64,000 nt of DNA from Streptomyces paradoxus. Its GTDB lineage: Bacteria > Actinomycetota > Actinomycetes > Streptomycetales > Streptomycetaceae. The position numbers and the translations under genes were made by a program. The stretch spans positions 62,001 through 126,000 of the forward strand of contig NZ_JACHGV010000015.1 of the NCBI RefSeq assembly GCF_014202475.1. The letters are read 5' to 3'. The first letter of the stretch is position 1. Each line of letters starts with the position of its first letter. The notes under the pieces were generated by a model. That model made no database searches. It worked only from the letters and a program-made list of their open reading frames with translations, and was not told the DNA's origin. Of the stretch, positions 33,834-43,566 are shown piece by piece.

Positions 33834-33856
33834 TTGCGTGATCGCAAGATTGCGCA
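33834..33856. promoter_or_regulatory. Candidate operator before pilus operon (TTGCGT...ATTGCGCA)
   Basis: A 14-bp inverted repeat TTGCG-TGAT-CGCAA (33834-33847) is followed at once by ATTGCGCA (33849-33856), about 85 bp before the first pilus gene. The octamer also stands in clusters near 18.1 and 48.4 kb. The remaining 33860-34010 holds no gene. Confidence 0.55.
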
Positions 33857-34017
33857 TATGCCAGTCAACTTCCCAGTTCGATTTATGGGTTCACTCGTGC
33901 ATCTCACGACGGATCCGGTCACCCCTGTAACCAGATGCCGATTCGTGCGTGTAGTCGCTGGTTTGTGACGGCGGATAAGCAGGGCTGCAGTCGTTACGGA
34001 GCAACGTGGCCGCCCGG

Positions 34018-34611
34018 TTAGGTGAAAGAGATTTCCACGCGCCGGTTCTTCATCCGGCCGGCCTCAGTCGCGTTGGACGCGACCGGATGCCGCTCACCGA
34101 AGCCGCGACTCTCGACGGTGATCGCTGTGGGGCGCAGCTCGCTGGCAAGGACGTCCCGCACAGCGTCTGCCCGCTGCTTCGAGAGAACGTCGCCGTGCGT
34201 GGAAGAACCGAGGTCGTCCGTGAAGCCGGCGACACGGACCCGCGTCGCGGCCCGCTGCTCGATCTCGCGGGCGATCGAGGCGATGCGAGACCGCGCCGAG
34301 CCGCCCAGCCGCGCGCTGTCCCTGGAGAACAGCACTTCAGCCTGCAACTCGTGCGTCACTTCCGTGTCCGTCGCCCTGCGGCGTTCAGCGCCATCACTGC
34401 TACCGACCATCCGGCTGATGCCGACAGGATCCGAGCCGAGATCCAGGATCTTAGGAGGGGCGAGCCTCGCACCGCTCCGCAGCGCGAGGCCGGAACCCTC
34501 CCCGTAAGGGCTGGCCGCCGTCCTGTGCGCTCCTGCGCCTGTGTGCAACGCGGTCGTCAGAGCCACCAGGGCGAGGAGCTGAACTGCGAGGCGAAACCGG
34601 CACGGACGCAT
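34018..34611 (-). CDS. OmpA-C-like peptidoglycan-binding protein
   Basis: A 197-residue protein. ATG 34611 with GAGGTGA is preferred to GTG 34623. A signal peptide (about 1-30) is followed by a linker and the OmpA-like module: EVLFSRDSARLGGSARSRIASIAREIEQR, RVRVAGFTDDLGSSTHGDVLSKQRADAVRDVL and RGFGERHPVASNATEAGRMKNRRVEISFT. This fold binds peptidoglycan. Standing between transfer and pilus operons, it could anchor either apparatus to the wall. Confidence 0.8.
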   Translation of the reverse strand: MRPCRFRLAVQLLALVALTTALHTGAGAHRTAASPYGEGSGLALRSGARLAPPKILDLGSDPVGISRMVGSSDGAERRRATDTEVTHELQAEVLFSRDSARLGGSARSRIASIAREIEQRAATRVRVAGFTDDLGSSTHGDVLSKQRADAVRDVLASELRPTAITVESRGFGERHPVASNATEAGRMKNRRVEISFT

Positions 34612-34624
34612 CGTGGTAGTCACC

Positions 34625-35200
34625 TCAACCGGAGATCTTGATGTTGGCAGTGTCGAACAGCGGCAGTTGGAGACCGACTGTCGTGGTGCTCGCAGGCGGT
34701 GCCGGGAACTGCATGAAGACGCGTACGCGTTCCCCTGCCTTCAGCGTGGAGAGGCCTGTCGTCGTGAGGGGCCGTCCTTCCGTGTCGCGGAGCACGTAGT
34801 AGCGCTTGCTCTGCTTGAAGTCGACGACGGTGGCTCCGGCCAGCGACTGGCCGGTCCGCAGGACCTCCAGCTCGTTGCCGCGCAGCTCCGCTGGAACAAC
34901 GGTCACACCGGCCTGCTTGTTCGTCAGATTGCCTCGAACAGTGAGGTAATTCGCGGGCTCTCGCACGGCTGAGGTGACGGTGAGGGTGAGACCGTCGGGC
35001 CCTTGGAGTTCGGCCAGAGGTCCCCGCGTCTGGGTCTGCGTACGCAGTGCGGAGCCGCTGCCGGCTTCTGATGCGGCAGCTGACGGGGGCCCCTGCTCCT
35101 GGCTGCCGTCCGAGCACGCGGTCACGCCCAGGGCCAGGCTCAGTACCGCCGCCAGTCCGCCAAGGCGCGTGCCGAGCCTCATCGTGCACCAACCAGTCAT
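34625..35200 (-). CDS. Putative lipoprotein
   Basis: A 191-residue protein starting at ATG 35200 with AAAGGAAG upstream. The signal ends in a lipobox (LSLALGVTACSDG, Cys27 or so). The mature protein has a Gln/Ser/Ala-rich linker and a beta-sandwich-like domain (LTLTVTSAVREPANYLTVRGNLTN and GERVRVFMQFPAPP). It ends 2 bp before the OmpA-like gene, so the two are likely co-transcribed. An envelope function is inferred. Confidence 0.7.
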   Translation of the reverse strand: MTGWCTMRLGTRLGGLAAVLSLALGVTACSDGSQEQGPPSAAASEAGSGSALRTQTQTRGPLAELQGPDGLTLTVTSAVREPANYLTVRGNLTNKQAGVTVVPAELRGNELEVLRTGQSLAGATVVDFKQSKRYYVLRDTEGRPLTTTGLSTLKAGERVRVFMQFPAPPASTTTVGLQLPLFDTANIKISG

Positions 35201-35254
35201 GGCACTGCTTCCTTTCGGTGATGAGGACACAAGGGGGTGGGTGAGGCGCGGGGC

Positions 35255-36003
35255 TTAGTCGTTCTGTCGGGGTGACGGCCACACCGTGATTACGTCGCCG
35301 TCGAGGGTGACGCGCCGCTCCGGGGAGTGGCTGCGGCCCCCTGTTCAGGTCGGTCAAGTCGAAGCCGACGGTCTGCTGGACCCGCGCAGGCGTCCCCGAC
35401 GTGGGAGACGGTCTGTGCTCGGTCTGGCCAGCTGAAATCAGAGAGTGTTGGCGGGACCGTGGTCGTCCAGGTCTTCCGAGACGGCAGCCTTCGGGTGGCG
35501 TAGTGCTAGTTTCACGCGGTCTCCCCGTGCAACGCGATGCGGCAGACCGTTGCCCCAGATCCCGCGTGCGGCAGTCCACAGTCGAGCGGGCCAGCAGGCG
35601 AGTGGGCGCCTCTGTACGGCCTCGGATGACTTCAGATCTTGGTGCAGCGAGGATCCCCGTGTCAACATTTGTAGACGGTAGTTGCGGCTGGCCTGGCGTC
35701 AACGCTGCCCATCCCATCAGCGATGCCAGGTCCGCGCCCGGCGTCGATCCTCCGGGTTGCGGACCTCGACGCGACGGACCCGGCCGACCGAGAGCTGCAG
35801 GAGGGGGTGCGGCTCGCTTCCGGGGCCCCGCTGCACCAGTAGGCCTGCCTAGGATCCCCTGTTCGGCGCAGCCCTCGACCGACCTTGACCGCCGGACCAT
35901 CCGGGACAGGCCTGGTGTCGAGTGAGACAGCGGTTCCCTCTTCGACAGGCCTCGAGAGAACGGAGAAGTTGTAGGACGTGTGTTTCGCGATGGCGGGGGT
36001 CAC
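35255..36003 (-). pseudogene. Decayed gene at the end of the T4SS operon
   Basis: The start (GTG 36003 overlapping the TraG-like stop) gives a good N-terminus (TPAIAKHTSYNFSVLSRPVEEG). Sense then moves between frames: a middle piece at 35438-35668 (LKSSEAVQRRPLACWPARLW and DRVKLALRHPKAAVSED) and an ending at 35255-35330 (SPERRVTLDGDVITVWPSPR, TAA). No single frame covers all parts. It looks like one transfer-operon gene broken by several indels. The family is not recognisable. Confidence 0.4.
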
Positions 36004-38630
36004 TGGTATCCCTCCGCGTGCTTCTTCAGGCGTACGTCCGCGGTCGCGGCGGGTGCGCGCTGGGCAAGGAAGTCGGTGACACGGCCCTGCTGGGTGGCAG
36101 CGGTGGCGGTGAGCTCGTCGAGCGGCGCCGCCCCGGCTGTAACCCTTGCGGCGCGCTCCAGAGCGGCGACGTTGCGGGGTCGCGCGTAGTCGGCGAACAC
36201 CTCGTCAAGGTGCGGGCCGGTGATCCGGACCGGTCCGACGCGGCGGCCGCCGATGGTGAACGACGCGTAGTGCTCGAAGCGGTCGAGTACGGCCACCTCG
36301 TCCGGGGTCGGCTTGTCCCCCCACTCCGCGGTGATCGGGGTGATCGCGGTCTTGGATCCCGCCGTGGACGCCAGTGTGGAGGCGTTCTGTGTCAACGACA
36401 TTCGCACCGGGGCCGGAAGGCGGCCCAGCAACTGGGTCATTCCGTGCACCGTGACTCTGAACTTACGGAAGTCCTCGAACATCGATGCGATGGTCTCCGG
36501 TGCTGCACCGGTCAGGGTGATCAACTCGTCGAAGTACAGCCGGAACGGACGCCGTTGCTCCTCTGGTGTGTCTCGGCGTGAGCGCACCGCCCGCAACAGG
36601 TCCCGTGCGATGAGCGCGGTCAGCAGCCGGTCGGTGGGCCCGTTCCCGGCCGGGCACACCCACACGATCAGCCCGTTGTCCATGGCGGCCCGGCTGTTGT
36701 AGACGCCGACCGGCTGACCGAGAAAGGCACGGGTGACCGGGTTCGCGGCCAGCCGGGCGAGCGGGTTGAGGACCACGCCGAACGCGTCCGGGGGGAAGGT
36801 CGGAAACACCGTCCGCCACCACGCCCGCGTCTCCTCGTCCAGCAGGTCCGACACGGCGGCCAGCGCCGCCCCCCGAAAGCCCGGGTCGGAGATCAGAGAC
36901 CGTACGTGGAAGATCGTGGCCTGGTGATCGCGGCGCCCGGCCTGGCAGGCGGCCCGATTGACGGCGACGAGCACCGCCAGGCACGACGTGAGGATGGTCA
37001 GCGCCCGGGGAGCGGCGGCATCGTCCCAGCCGAGGATGGACGCGAAGGCGTCGGTGACCGCCTCGACGACGTCGTGCGGCTCCTGTCCGGGGTGCATGGC
37101 GATCGGATTCCACGAGCTCAACATCGGCGAGGGCCCTGCCGCGTTGAGGTCGATCAACGCGATCCTCTGCATCAGGTGATCGTGGGCGAGGAACGTCGCG
37201 GCACGGGGCCAGGAGTCGCGGTGCGGGTCGACGAACATCAACCCGCCGCCGGCGTGCGCCACCCCGATCGCCTGCGCCAGAGCACGTTCCGTTTTCCCGC
37301 CACCGGCCTTGCCCACCCCGCACTCGAACAGCGTCTCGGCCGTGTAGGTGGCGACCAGACGCTTCCGCCCGTCGGGCCCCCGGTAGATGCCCTGCAGCAG
37401 CAGCTCAGGGTTCGCGAACTCGAAGGACGGCAAGTCACCAGCGAGCAGCGGAAGCCGGCAGTGAACAGTCGGCGGCTTGAGCAGCCCCGTCAGTTCCTCC
37501 AGACGTACCCAGTTCGCCCGGGGCGGCTGGCACTGCCCCAACCGCCAGCGGCGTTCCCACCTGCGCCGGGTAGGCCAGTGATCGGCGCCGAACCGCCACG
37601 GTCCCAGCCGCCAGCCGCGCATGGCCCACCGCGACCGGCCGCCGAAAACATCAAACGCGGCCTGGAGTTGCGCGAGGCGGGCCTCGGCGCGGCCTTCGAT
37701 GTTGGACGCGCACATCACGAGCAACTGCACTCGCACGAGGTGATCGTCGTCGGCGAGCTTGCCCAGCGCCTCGGACGGATCCACCCGGCGCGGCACCGGG
37801 GGCATCACCAGCCGCCGCCCGGCTGCTCGGTCCTTGCCGGTGACCAGTGCCTGCAGATTCCAGACGAGCGAGTCTTCCATTCCGGTGGCGTCCTGGCGCA
37901 CCCAGCGTGCCGCGCGCTGGGTCTCCCGGCGCTCCTGGCGGCGTGCAGCACTCAAGATCTGCAGACGTCGAGCTCGCAGTGCCCACTTGGGGGCGCGCTG
38001 GATATCGAGGCGGACCTCGGCGAGGTCGCCCAGTTCGGCACGCAAGTCGGACACGGCATCGACAAGAGGCTGCAGCGGGTCGGGCTCCAAAGGAACCTCC
38101 CGCAACGGGGCGGTGAGCTTGCCGCGCAGGATGAACTCCGCCCGAACTACATGGTCGCGCGGTTTGTCCCTAATCGGGCGGGACCGGTCGACGGTGACGT
38201 TCGGCCCGAACGGGGTGATGGCCAACAGCCGTTCACCGCCCGCTGGGCCTTCGATGCGATAGCGCAGGGGGGCGGAGCCGTCGGCGCGCAATCGAATCTG
38301 CACCGTTTTCGACCGGCGGGGCGCCCACCACGGCATGCTCGTCGATGCCCTCGACAGCTGCACTCCCCGGCGGAAGATCTCCTCCAGGCCCGGGTCGAAG
38401 TGCCGGTTCGGAGTGAGTTCCAGGGCCATTCGCTGGGCGTAGGCCCGCTGCGCAAGGTGGCGCACCATTACCTCTCCCACGCCCCAGGAAACGGAGATGG
38501 CGAGGGCGAGCAGGTACCAGTGGTCGAAGAGCCAGTCGACGGCGTTGACGAGTCCGTTGATCAGATCGAGCACCTCCCCGGAGGTGCTCGCAGAGGCCTG
38601 GCCCGTCAGGTTCGACGCTGCGGAATCCAT
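36000..38630 (-). CDS. VirD4/TraG-like coupling ATPase
   Basis: An 876-residue protein from ATG 38630 (AGGAGAG upstream; longer frames are shadow). A single N-terminal membrane helix (about 32-52) precedes a long basic region and the motor: Walker A GKAGGGKT (440-447), FVDPH (466-470, Walker B-like) and LYFDELI downstream, as in TraG/VirD4-TraD type IV coupling proteins. These bring the DNA-relaxase complex to the secretion channel. It lies at the operon end with a decayed gene after it. Confidence 0.85.
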   Translation of the reverse strand: MDSAASNLTGQASASTSGEVLDLINGLVNAVDWLFDHWYLLALAISVSWGVGEVMVRHLAQRAYAQRMALELTPNRHFDPGLEEIFRRGVQLSRASTSMPWWAPRRSKTVQIRLRADGSAPLRYRIEGPAGGERLLAITPFGPNVTVDRSRPIRDKPRDHVVRAEFILRGKLTAPLREVPLEPDPLQPLVDAVSDLRAELGDLAEVRLDIQRAPKWALRARRLQILSAARRQERRETQRAARWVRQDATGMEDSLVWNLQALVTGKDRAAGRRLVMPPVPRRVDPSEALGKLADDDHLVRVQLLVMCASNIEGRAEARLAQLQAAFDVFGGRSRWAMRGWRLGPWRFGADHWPTRRRWERRWRLGQCQPPRANWVRLEELTGLLKPPTVHCRLPLLAGDLPSFEFANPELLLQGIYRGPDGRKRLVATYTAETLFECGVGKAGGGKTERALAQAIGVAHAGGGLMFVDPHRDSWPRAATFLAHDHLMQRIALIDLNAAGPSPMLSSWNPIAMHPGQEPHDVVEAVTDAFASILGWDDAAAPRALTILTSCLAVLVAVNRAACQAGRRDHQATIFHVRSLISDPGFRGAALAAVSDLLDEETRAWWRTVFPTFPPDAFGVVLNPLARLAANPVTRAFLGQPVGVYNSRAAMDNGLIVWVCPAGNGPTDRLLTALIARDLLRAVRSRRDTPEEQRRPFRLYFDELITLTGAAPETIASMFEDFRKFRVTVHGMTQLLGRLPAPVRMSLTQNASTLASTAGSKTAITPITAEWGDKPTPDEVAVLDRFEHYASFTIGGRRVGPVRITGPHLDEVFADYARPRNVAALERAARVTAGAAPLDELTATAATQQGRVTDFLAQRAPAATADVRLKKHAEGYQ

Positions 38631-39221
38631 GTCGACTCTCCTCTCTTGATAGTGCGGGTGAAGGACAGGTTGGTGATACGGCCGTCGGTGTAGGTGCCGC
38701 CGCGGTCGGTGCCTGCCCACACCAGGTGCACCACAGCCCGGTCCGCGGCACCGTCGCGGCGGGCGACGACGGCCTGGATGCGGAAGCGGGCAGTGGCGAA
38801 CGCCGGCGCGATGGCTTGATCCGGGCGGCCGAAGAATGCGGGCCACCTGGCGCGGCCGAAACCGGTGGCATCAGCGCGCAGCAGGTCACGGCCGGCCGCC
38901 CGGAGTTGCCGCTCGTCTTCAACGGCCAGGTCCGCAGGCCATGCCGCCTCCAGTGCTTGCTGGATGGCCTGATCACCGGACGCTCCTTCACCATGCGGTG
39001 GTAGCACCGACTCGGAGGGCGTAGCGGGGGTCGTTTTCGACGGGCGGGGGCTTCGAACCGCTGTCTCCTGGCTGGTGGATGAAGGCCGGACGGCCGTCGG
39101 TGGCGGAGTCGCAGGCGCTGCCGGCCCTGGGCGGCTGCGCCTGCAGGACAACACCGGCCACCGCCAGGGCCAAGGTCGTGACTAGCAGCAGCAACGGCGA
39201 GCGCGATGCGCGTGTCGTCAT
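38606..39221 (-). pseudogene. Frameshifted secreted/lipoprotein gene of the T4SS operon
   Basis: ATG 39221 begins a signal peptide (SPLLLLVTTLALAVAGVVL) followed by about 50 sensible residues, then stops at 38988. From about 39060 the adjacent frame continues plausibly (TPATPSESVLPPHGEGASGDQ, QAVVARRDGAADRAVVHLVWAG) to 38606. A single-base shift near 39060 would restore a protein of about 200 residues. It may be a lipoprotein of the transfer apparatus; sequencing error cannot be excluded. Confidence 0.5.
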
Positions 39222-40372
39222 AGCAGCCTGGCTCCTCCGGCGAAGCCCGACATCGCGCTGACCGCGTCCGGCCGTACGACCGTGCCCGGGCGGGGAGCGT
39301 TGATCATTTGACCGTTTCCGACGTAGATGCCGACGTGATAGATCGTTGAGTCGTGCCCCGGGGCGTAGGCGTAGAACACCAGATCACCGGGCTTGAGAGC
39401 GCTGGTTCCGAGGCTGGCGGGGATCCGCTGTCCCACACCGGCCTGGGCTGCCGCAGTGCGCGGCAGGCGGATGCCGGCCTTGGCGTAGGCGTACGTGGTC
39501 AGGCCCGAGCAGTCGAAGCCCTTGATGTTCGTTCCGGACTTCCCGCTGGGGGAGCAGCAGATCCCGTACGACGTGCCGCTCGCGTTGCCGCCGCCCCAGG
39601 AGTACGGGACACCGCGCTGGGCCAGCGCCGCATTGATGACGGTGCGGACCTTCCCTGAGACGTTCTTCAGGTCCGGGTCCTTGGCGGCCGCCGTGTACTG
39701 GTCGATCCAGCCCAGCACGTTCGCGACGTACTCGCCTGAGTGGTTGTACTGGAAGATCGCAGACCTCAGCTGTGCCCGCTTGGTCAGATCGCGGCCGTCC
39801 CCGCATAGGTAGATCGCGGCACCGAGGGCGGCATCGTCGGCGTTGTGCGGGTCGGCAACCTTGTCGCCGCCAGCGTCCTTGCCGACGCTGCTCCAGGTGG
39901 CGGGCAGGAACTGGAAGGGGCCGACGGCGCGCTCTCCTTGAGCGGTGCCGTCCCACTTTCCGCCGTCGGTGTCCGGGAAGACCGTGGTGTTTCCACCTGC
40001 GCCGGAACCGTTGAGGAGCACCCCGTAGATCTTCGGCCGGATGTCTCCGCTGGCGGCGATGTTGCGGCCCGCAGCGTGGTTGGACTCGACCTTGGCGATA
40101 CCGGCGAGGATCGGCCAGCGCATGCCCTGGCACTTCGGAACATGCTTGCTGACGTGCTGGGCGGCCTTCTTGTACGCGGTCAGCATCCGCGGCGGGATGT
40201 CCGCGGCGCTGCCCCCCTCGGCGATTCCACCGTTGTCCTGGGCCGCAGTCTTCAGCGCGACGTATGCGCTGATCGCGTTGCCCACTGGGGCCGCGCAGCA
40301 CACGGCAGCGAACAGGAGTAGCACCCCTACACATCCCCACCGCCCCATGCGACGGCGCCGTACCTCTGTCAT
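39218..40372 (-). CDS. Lytic transglycosylase / NlpC-P60 (C40) peptidase
   Basis: A 384-residue protein. The membrane-anchoring N-terminus (about 13-36) leads to a soluble lytic transglycosylase-like domain (LAGIAKVESNHAAGRNI near 92-108, with GERAVGPFQFLPATWSS near 147-163) and a C-terminal NlpC/P60 domain with the catalytic Cys in KGFDCSGLTTYAY and the His in YHVGIYVG. Both domains open cell wall, so it probably makes the passage for the T4SS (VirB1 role). Stop codons overlap the next genes on both sides. Confidence 0.85.
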   Translation of the reverse strand: MTEVRRRRMGRWGCVGVLLLFAAVCCAAPVGNAISAYVALKTAAQDNGGIAEGGSAADIPPRMLTAYKKAAQHVSKHVPKCQGMRWPILAGIAKVESNHAAGRNIAASGDIRPKIYGVLLNGSGAGGNTTVFPDTDGGKWDGTAQGERAVGPFQFLPATWSSVGKDAGGDKVADPHNADDAALGAAIYLCGDGRDLTKRAQLRSAIFQYNHSGEYVANVLGWIDQYTAAAKDPDLKNVSGKVRTVINAALAQRGVPYSWGGGNASGTSYGICCSPSGKSGTNIKGFDCSGLTTYAYAKAGIRLPRTAAAQAGVGQRIPASLGTSALKPGDLVFYAYAPGHDSTIYHVGIYVGNGQMINAPRPGTVVRPDAVSAMSGFAGGARLL

Positions 40373-43182
40373 TCGTCCTCACCGGACCTGTCGTCGCGCT
40401 GCCATTGCTCGCGCATCTCTCGGATCGCTGTGGCCTGCCGCATCAGCTCGTTCATGCGGGCCCGCCCCACGTTGCGGCCGCCGCTCCCCGTGTCGGCGCC
40501 CGCGGAGGGAGCCGACTGGTCTCCCGCACCTTGCGCGGGGGGAGAGGCTGCGCCTCCGGAGAGCCGCCGACGCGGTGCCGGGCTCAGCCGGGCTGGCGCG
40601 GTGGTCCCGGCCCTGGGTGCCGGTGCACTGGACCGCGGCGAGGACGGAGTCATGCGGGCTGTCGCGCCGCCGGAGGTCGTGGTCGGACGCGGGGCAGCAG
40701 CCGGGCGGGCGGCGGCGGATGGTGCAACGGCCGGCAGGCGGCGGCCGCCGCCGGTCGGGCCATGCCCGCCGCCGTCTCCGGGGTTCTCCCGCAGGACACG
40801 CGAAACATGACGTCCTGTGTCGGCCCAGGCGCGGCCGTCCTCACGCCATGTATTGCCCCACACCCTCACCTGCTGCCGGGCGTCCTGGGCGTAGCGCGAT
40901 CCGCCGCCCCGTGCTCGGCGCACGCTGGCGGGAAGCCCGTATGTCGCCCCGTAAGCGACTCGACCGCCGCGGTGGAGGATGCGGTACCCGCGGAATCGCG
41001 CCAGCCGGTTATGGGCCCGGGTCGCGAGCAGAGTGCGGTCGGTGTTCTGGTCGTGCAGCACCTGACCTGAGTTGGGGTCAACGATCTGCCCCTCCTCGTT
41101 GCGGTACCGGTCGGGCGGCCCAGCGGGGCGCTGCGGGCCGGGGCTGCCCGACCCGCCTTCTCCTGCGCCCGACGGGCCGCCCGGGCCCTCCTCGCCCTCA
41201 CCGGTGGGCTTGAGCCACTTGGCCAGTTGCTCGTGACCTGGTCGACGGCCGATCAGAAGCCAGTGCCCGCTCTTTGCACCGATCCGTGCTCCCAGCCCGC
41301 CCACGGCTGCCGCCGCGGAAAGCGGGGCGAGACCACGCCCGGCCTCGGCGGTGGCGTCGGCGAGCATGCGGCCGGTGTCAACTGGCATGCCCGCGCCGTC
41401 GACCAGGGAAGTCAGGGCGTTCATCAGCCGTTGGCGGGTGCCGAGCAACCCGAACCGGCCGCCTCCACCACCGGTGAAGGAGCGCAGCCCGCCGCCGTAG
41501 CCGCCCATCGCGGCAGGGGAGTTCATAGCGAGTGCGGCGCCGAGCTCGGAGGTATCACCGGGCAGGTGGGTGCCGCCTACCTTGGCGTAACGCATCCGCA
41601 TGGCCATGCGACGGCCGAAGGAGGCGATACCGGTCAGCAGCCTGCGGTGCCCGGCAGCGCCGGCGATGGCCAGCACGTCGATCAGCAGGATCCGCTCCAC
41701 CATCAGGTCGGGCCCGTCGGTGACGACCGCGTCGACGGCGATACCGAAAAACGGCACGAACGCGCAGATCCCCACCACGGCGAGAACCGCAATGCCCCAC
41801 AGTGACAGCCACTTCCACACCGACTGGCGCGCCGGGCCGGGCAGCATGCCTGCGACGAATGTGACGCCTCCGGCGGCCGCCGCTGCAGCGCAGACGCCTT
41901 GAGTGCCGAGCAGGACGATCGCGCTGCTCAGCAGCATGCCGCAGATGAACAGGGCGGCGATCAGCAGCAGCACGGCTCCGCCGACCCGCCACCAAGTGGG
42001 TTCCTCGGCGTAGGCGGCACACGCCTTGCCGACGTCGCCGGCCTTGCGCATGTCCTGCAGGAAGGCGTGGAACTCGCGATCCTCGTCCGTGACGATCGCG
42101 TTCGAGGCGTCCAGCAATTCGCCGCCTGGCGTCAGCTCCGGCAAGCTGTTGCCGGCGCGGCCGCCGCCGGTGTCCCGCTCGCAGGACTCCCTGGCCGGAC
42201 CCCTGAGGAGGCGGCAGTTGTCCTCCTTTTCGTTCTGTTCTTCGCAGTGGGACCGGAGCGGTGGCGCGAGCTGGTCACACCCGTTGTCTTCACCGTCTGT
42301 GCCCTCGGAGGCCTTGTAGCCTCCGGTGATCCACTTGAGGTGGACGGCGTAGGCCTTGCGGTCGGAGTCCTTCGCCGGGTCTAGGATGCGCCCGTACTGG
42401 AGCAGCATGTACGGCTTGACGACGAGCGCATTGGTGACCGAGTCCTGGATCGGCCGGGCTACGTCCTCTGCGGAGACCGGACGCTCACCTTCCCGCTCCA
42501 GGCACTTGATCTCGGCGTTGCCGGCCAGGCCGTCGCATGTCTCCCGGCTGGCGATCTTGCCGCCCCAGTCGTAGGAGGCGACGCTCTGCTGGGCCACCTC
42601 GGCGGCCACCGCTTGCCCCTGCCCCAGCGGGCCGTCCTGGGCGAGCAGGTAGTCGGGACGGACGAACGTGGAAGCGGCGAACGCCGCGATCAGCAGAGTG
42701 AGGAACACTTCGCCCAGACCGCGTCCCATGCGACCGCGCACGATCATGAATCCGGCGAAAACAAACGCCCAGGCCAGCAGCAGACCTTTCAGCCCGAGCG
42801 AGTCGACGACCACGCTGTTGTAGGCGTCGGCCACCTCCTGCGCCGGGCGGGTGAGGATCTTCAGCAGCGGGAACCGGAAGGCCACCTCGATCGCCCATCC
42901 CGCCAGGCCGACCAGCAGTCGGATCAGGGTGAACAGGCCGCCCAGGGCGAAGGAGAGGGACTGCGTCTTGAAGCTGACGATGGACCCGCCCTCGGCGTTC
43001 AGCTCATATCCGTTGATCGCCACACCCTCGGAGGAGGCGATGTTCAACGGTGCGAGCAGGTCACCGGTCTCGCTGTTGCTGCCGGCGGCATACACCACCT
43101 GGCTGTTCACCAAGACGAATACACTGGTGAGCACCAGGACGAAGCCAGCCGATCGGAGCGTGCCGCGGTCTGGGCGCCACAT
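40369..43182 (-). CDS. VirB6/TrbL-like polytopic membrane protein
   Basis: A 937-residue protein. A signal-like first helix is followed by several membrane segments (about 85-105, 130-160, 395-425, 445-470, 475-500), a Cys-rich extracytoplasmic loop (about 215-350) and a long Gly/Arg/Ser-rich cytoplasmic tail (about 640-937) with no structure visible. Large polytopic proteins with such tails play the VirB6/TrbL channel role in Gram-positive conjugation systems. Position between VirB4-like and wall-hydrolase genes supports this. Confidence 0.7.
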   Translation of the reverse strand: MWRPDRGTLRSAGFVLVLTSVFVLVNSQVVYAAGSNSETGDLLAPLNIASSEGVAINGYELNAEGGSIVSFKTQSLSFALGGLFTLIRLLVGLAGWAIEVAFRFPLLKILTRPAQEVADAYNSVVVDSLGLKGLLLAWAFVFAGFMIVRGRMGRGLGEVFLTLLIAAFAASTFVRPDYLLAQDGPLGQGQAVAAEVAQQSVASYDWGGKIASRETCDGLAGNAEIKCLEREGERPVSAEDVARPIQDSVTNALVVKPYMLLQYGRILDPAKDSDRKAYAVHLKWITGGYKASEGTDGEDNGCDQLAPPLRSHCEEQNEKEDNCRLLRGPARESCERDTGGGRAGNSLPELTPGGELLDASNAIVTDEDREFHAFLQDMRKAGDVGKACAAYAEEPTWWRVGGAVLLLIAALFICGMLLSSAIVLLGTQGVCAAAAAAGGVTFVAGMLPGPARQSVWKWLSLWGIAVLAVVGICAFVPFFGIAVDAVVTDGPDLMVERILLIDVLAIAGAAGHRRLLTGIASFGRRMAMRMRYAKVGGTHLPGDTSELGAALAMNSPAAMGGYGGGLRSFTGGGGGRFGLLGTRQRLMNALTSLVDGAGMPVDTGRMLADATAEAGRGLAPLSAAAAVGGLGARIGAKSGHWLLIGRRPGHEQLAKWLKPTGEGEEGPGGPSGAGEGGSGSPGPQRPAGPPDRYRNEEGQIVDPNSGQVLHDQNTDRTLLATRAHNRLARFRGYRILHRGGRVAYGATYGLPASVRRARGGGSRYAQDARQQVRVWGNTWREDGRAWADTGRHVSRVLRENPGDGGGHGPTGGGRRLPAVAPSAAARPAAAPRPTTTSGGATARMTPSSPRSSAPAPRAGTTAPARLSPAPRRRLSGGAASPPAQGAGDQSAPSAGADTGSGGRNVGRARMNELMRQATAIREMREQWQRDDRSGEDE

Positions 43183-43566
43183 TCAGCGCCGCCCGTGCCC
43201 GGCAGCGCCCCGGCGCGGCCACACGACGACGGCCGTCAGCACAGCGGCGGGCGGAACCAGCATCCATGCTGCCCTGGCGCCGTCCGGGTGGGCTTCGTCC
43301 GTGGAGGCCGTGAACGTGGGGGAGCGGTGGCCGCGTTCGCAGTGTTCCTTCGCCGGGCCCGAGTTCGACTCGCACGCGTCTTGGCGCGCGGAGCCGGAGG
43401 GGGATTCGACGGCGAAGGCCTCGCCGGTGTGTGGCCACCACGACTCCGGCACGCCGGCCCCAATGACCAGGGCGAGCAGGAGGGCCGGGAGGGCGATCAC
43501 GGTCAGGGCGCTCGCCGCGGTGGCGATGCGCCGGGAGCGGGATGAGGAGAAAGACGACGTGCTCAT
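43183..43566 (-). CDS. Small two-helix membrane protein of T4SS operon
   Basis: A 127-residue protein starting at ATG 43566, which overlaps the upstream VirB4-like stop. Two membrane helices (about 15-38 and 99-117) enclose an external loop with two Cys (CESNSG, EHCERG). It ends just before the next start. It could be a small structural subunit. No specific family. Confidence 0.55.
   Translation of the reverse strand: MSTSSFSSSRSRRIATAASALTVIALPALLLALVIGAGVPESWWPHTGEAFAVESPSGSARQDACESNSGPAKEHCERGHRSPTFTASTDEAHPDGARAAWMLVPPAAVLTAVVVWPRRGAAGHGRR

Noticed and set aside
34620..35900. 426-codon minus-strand ORF
   Set aside because: Composition is low-complexity Arg/Pro and it overlaps a clear lipoprotein gene in another frame; only scattered pieces look real.
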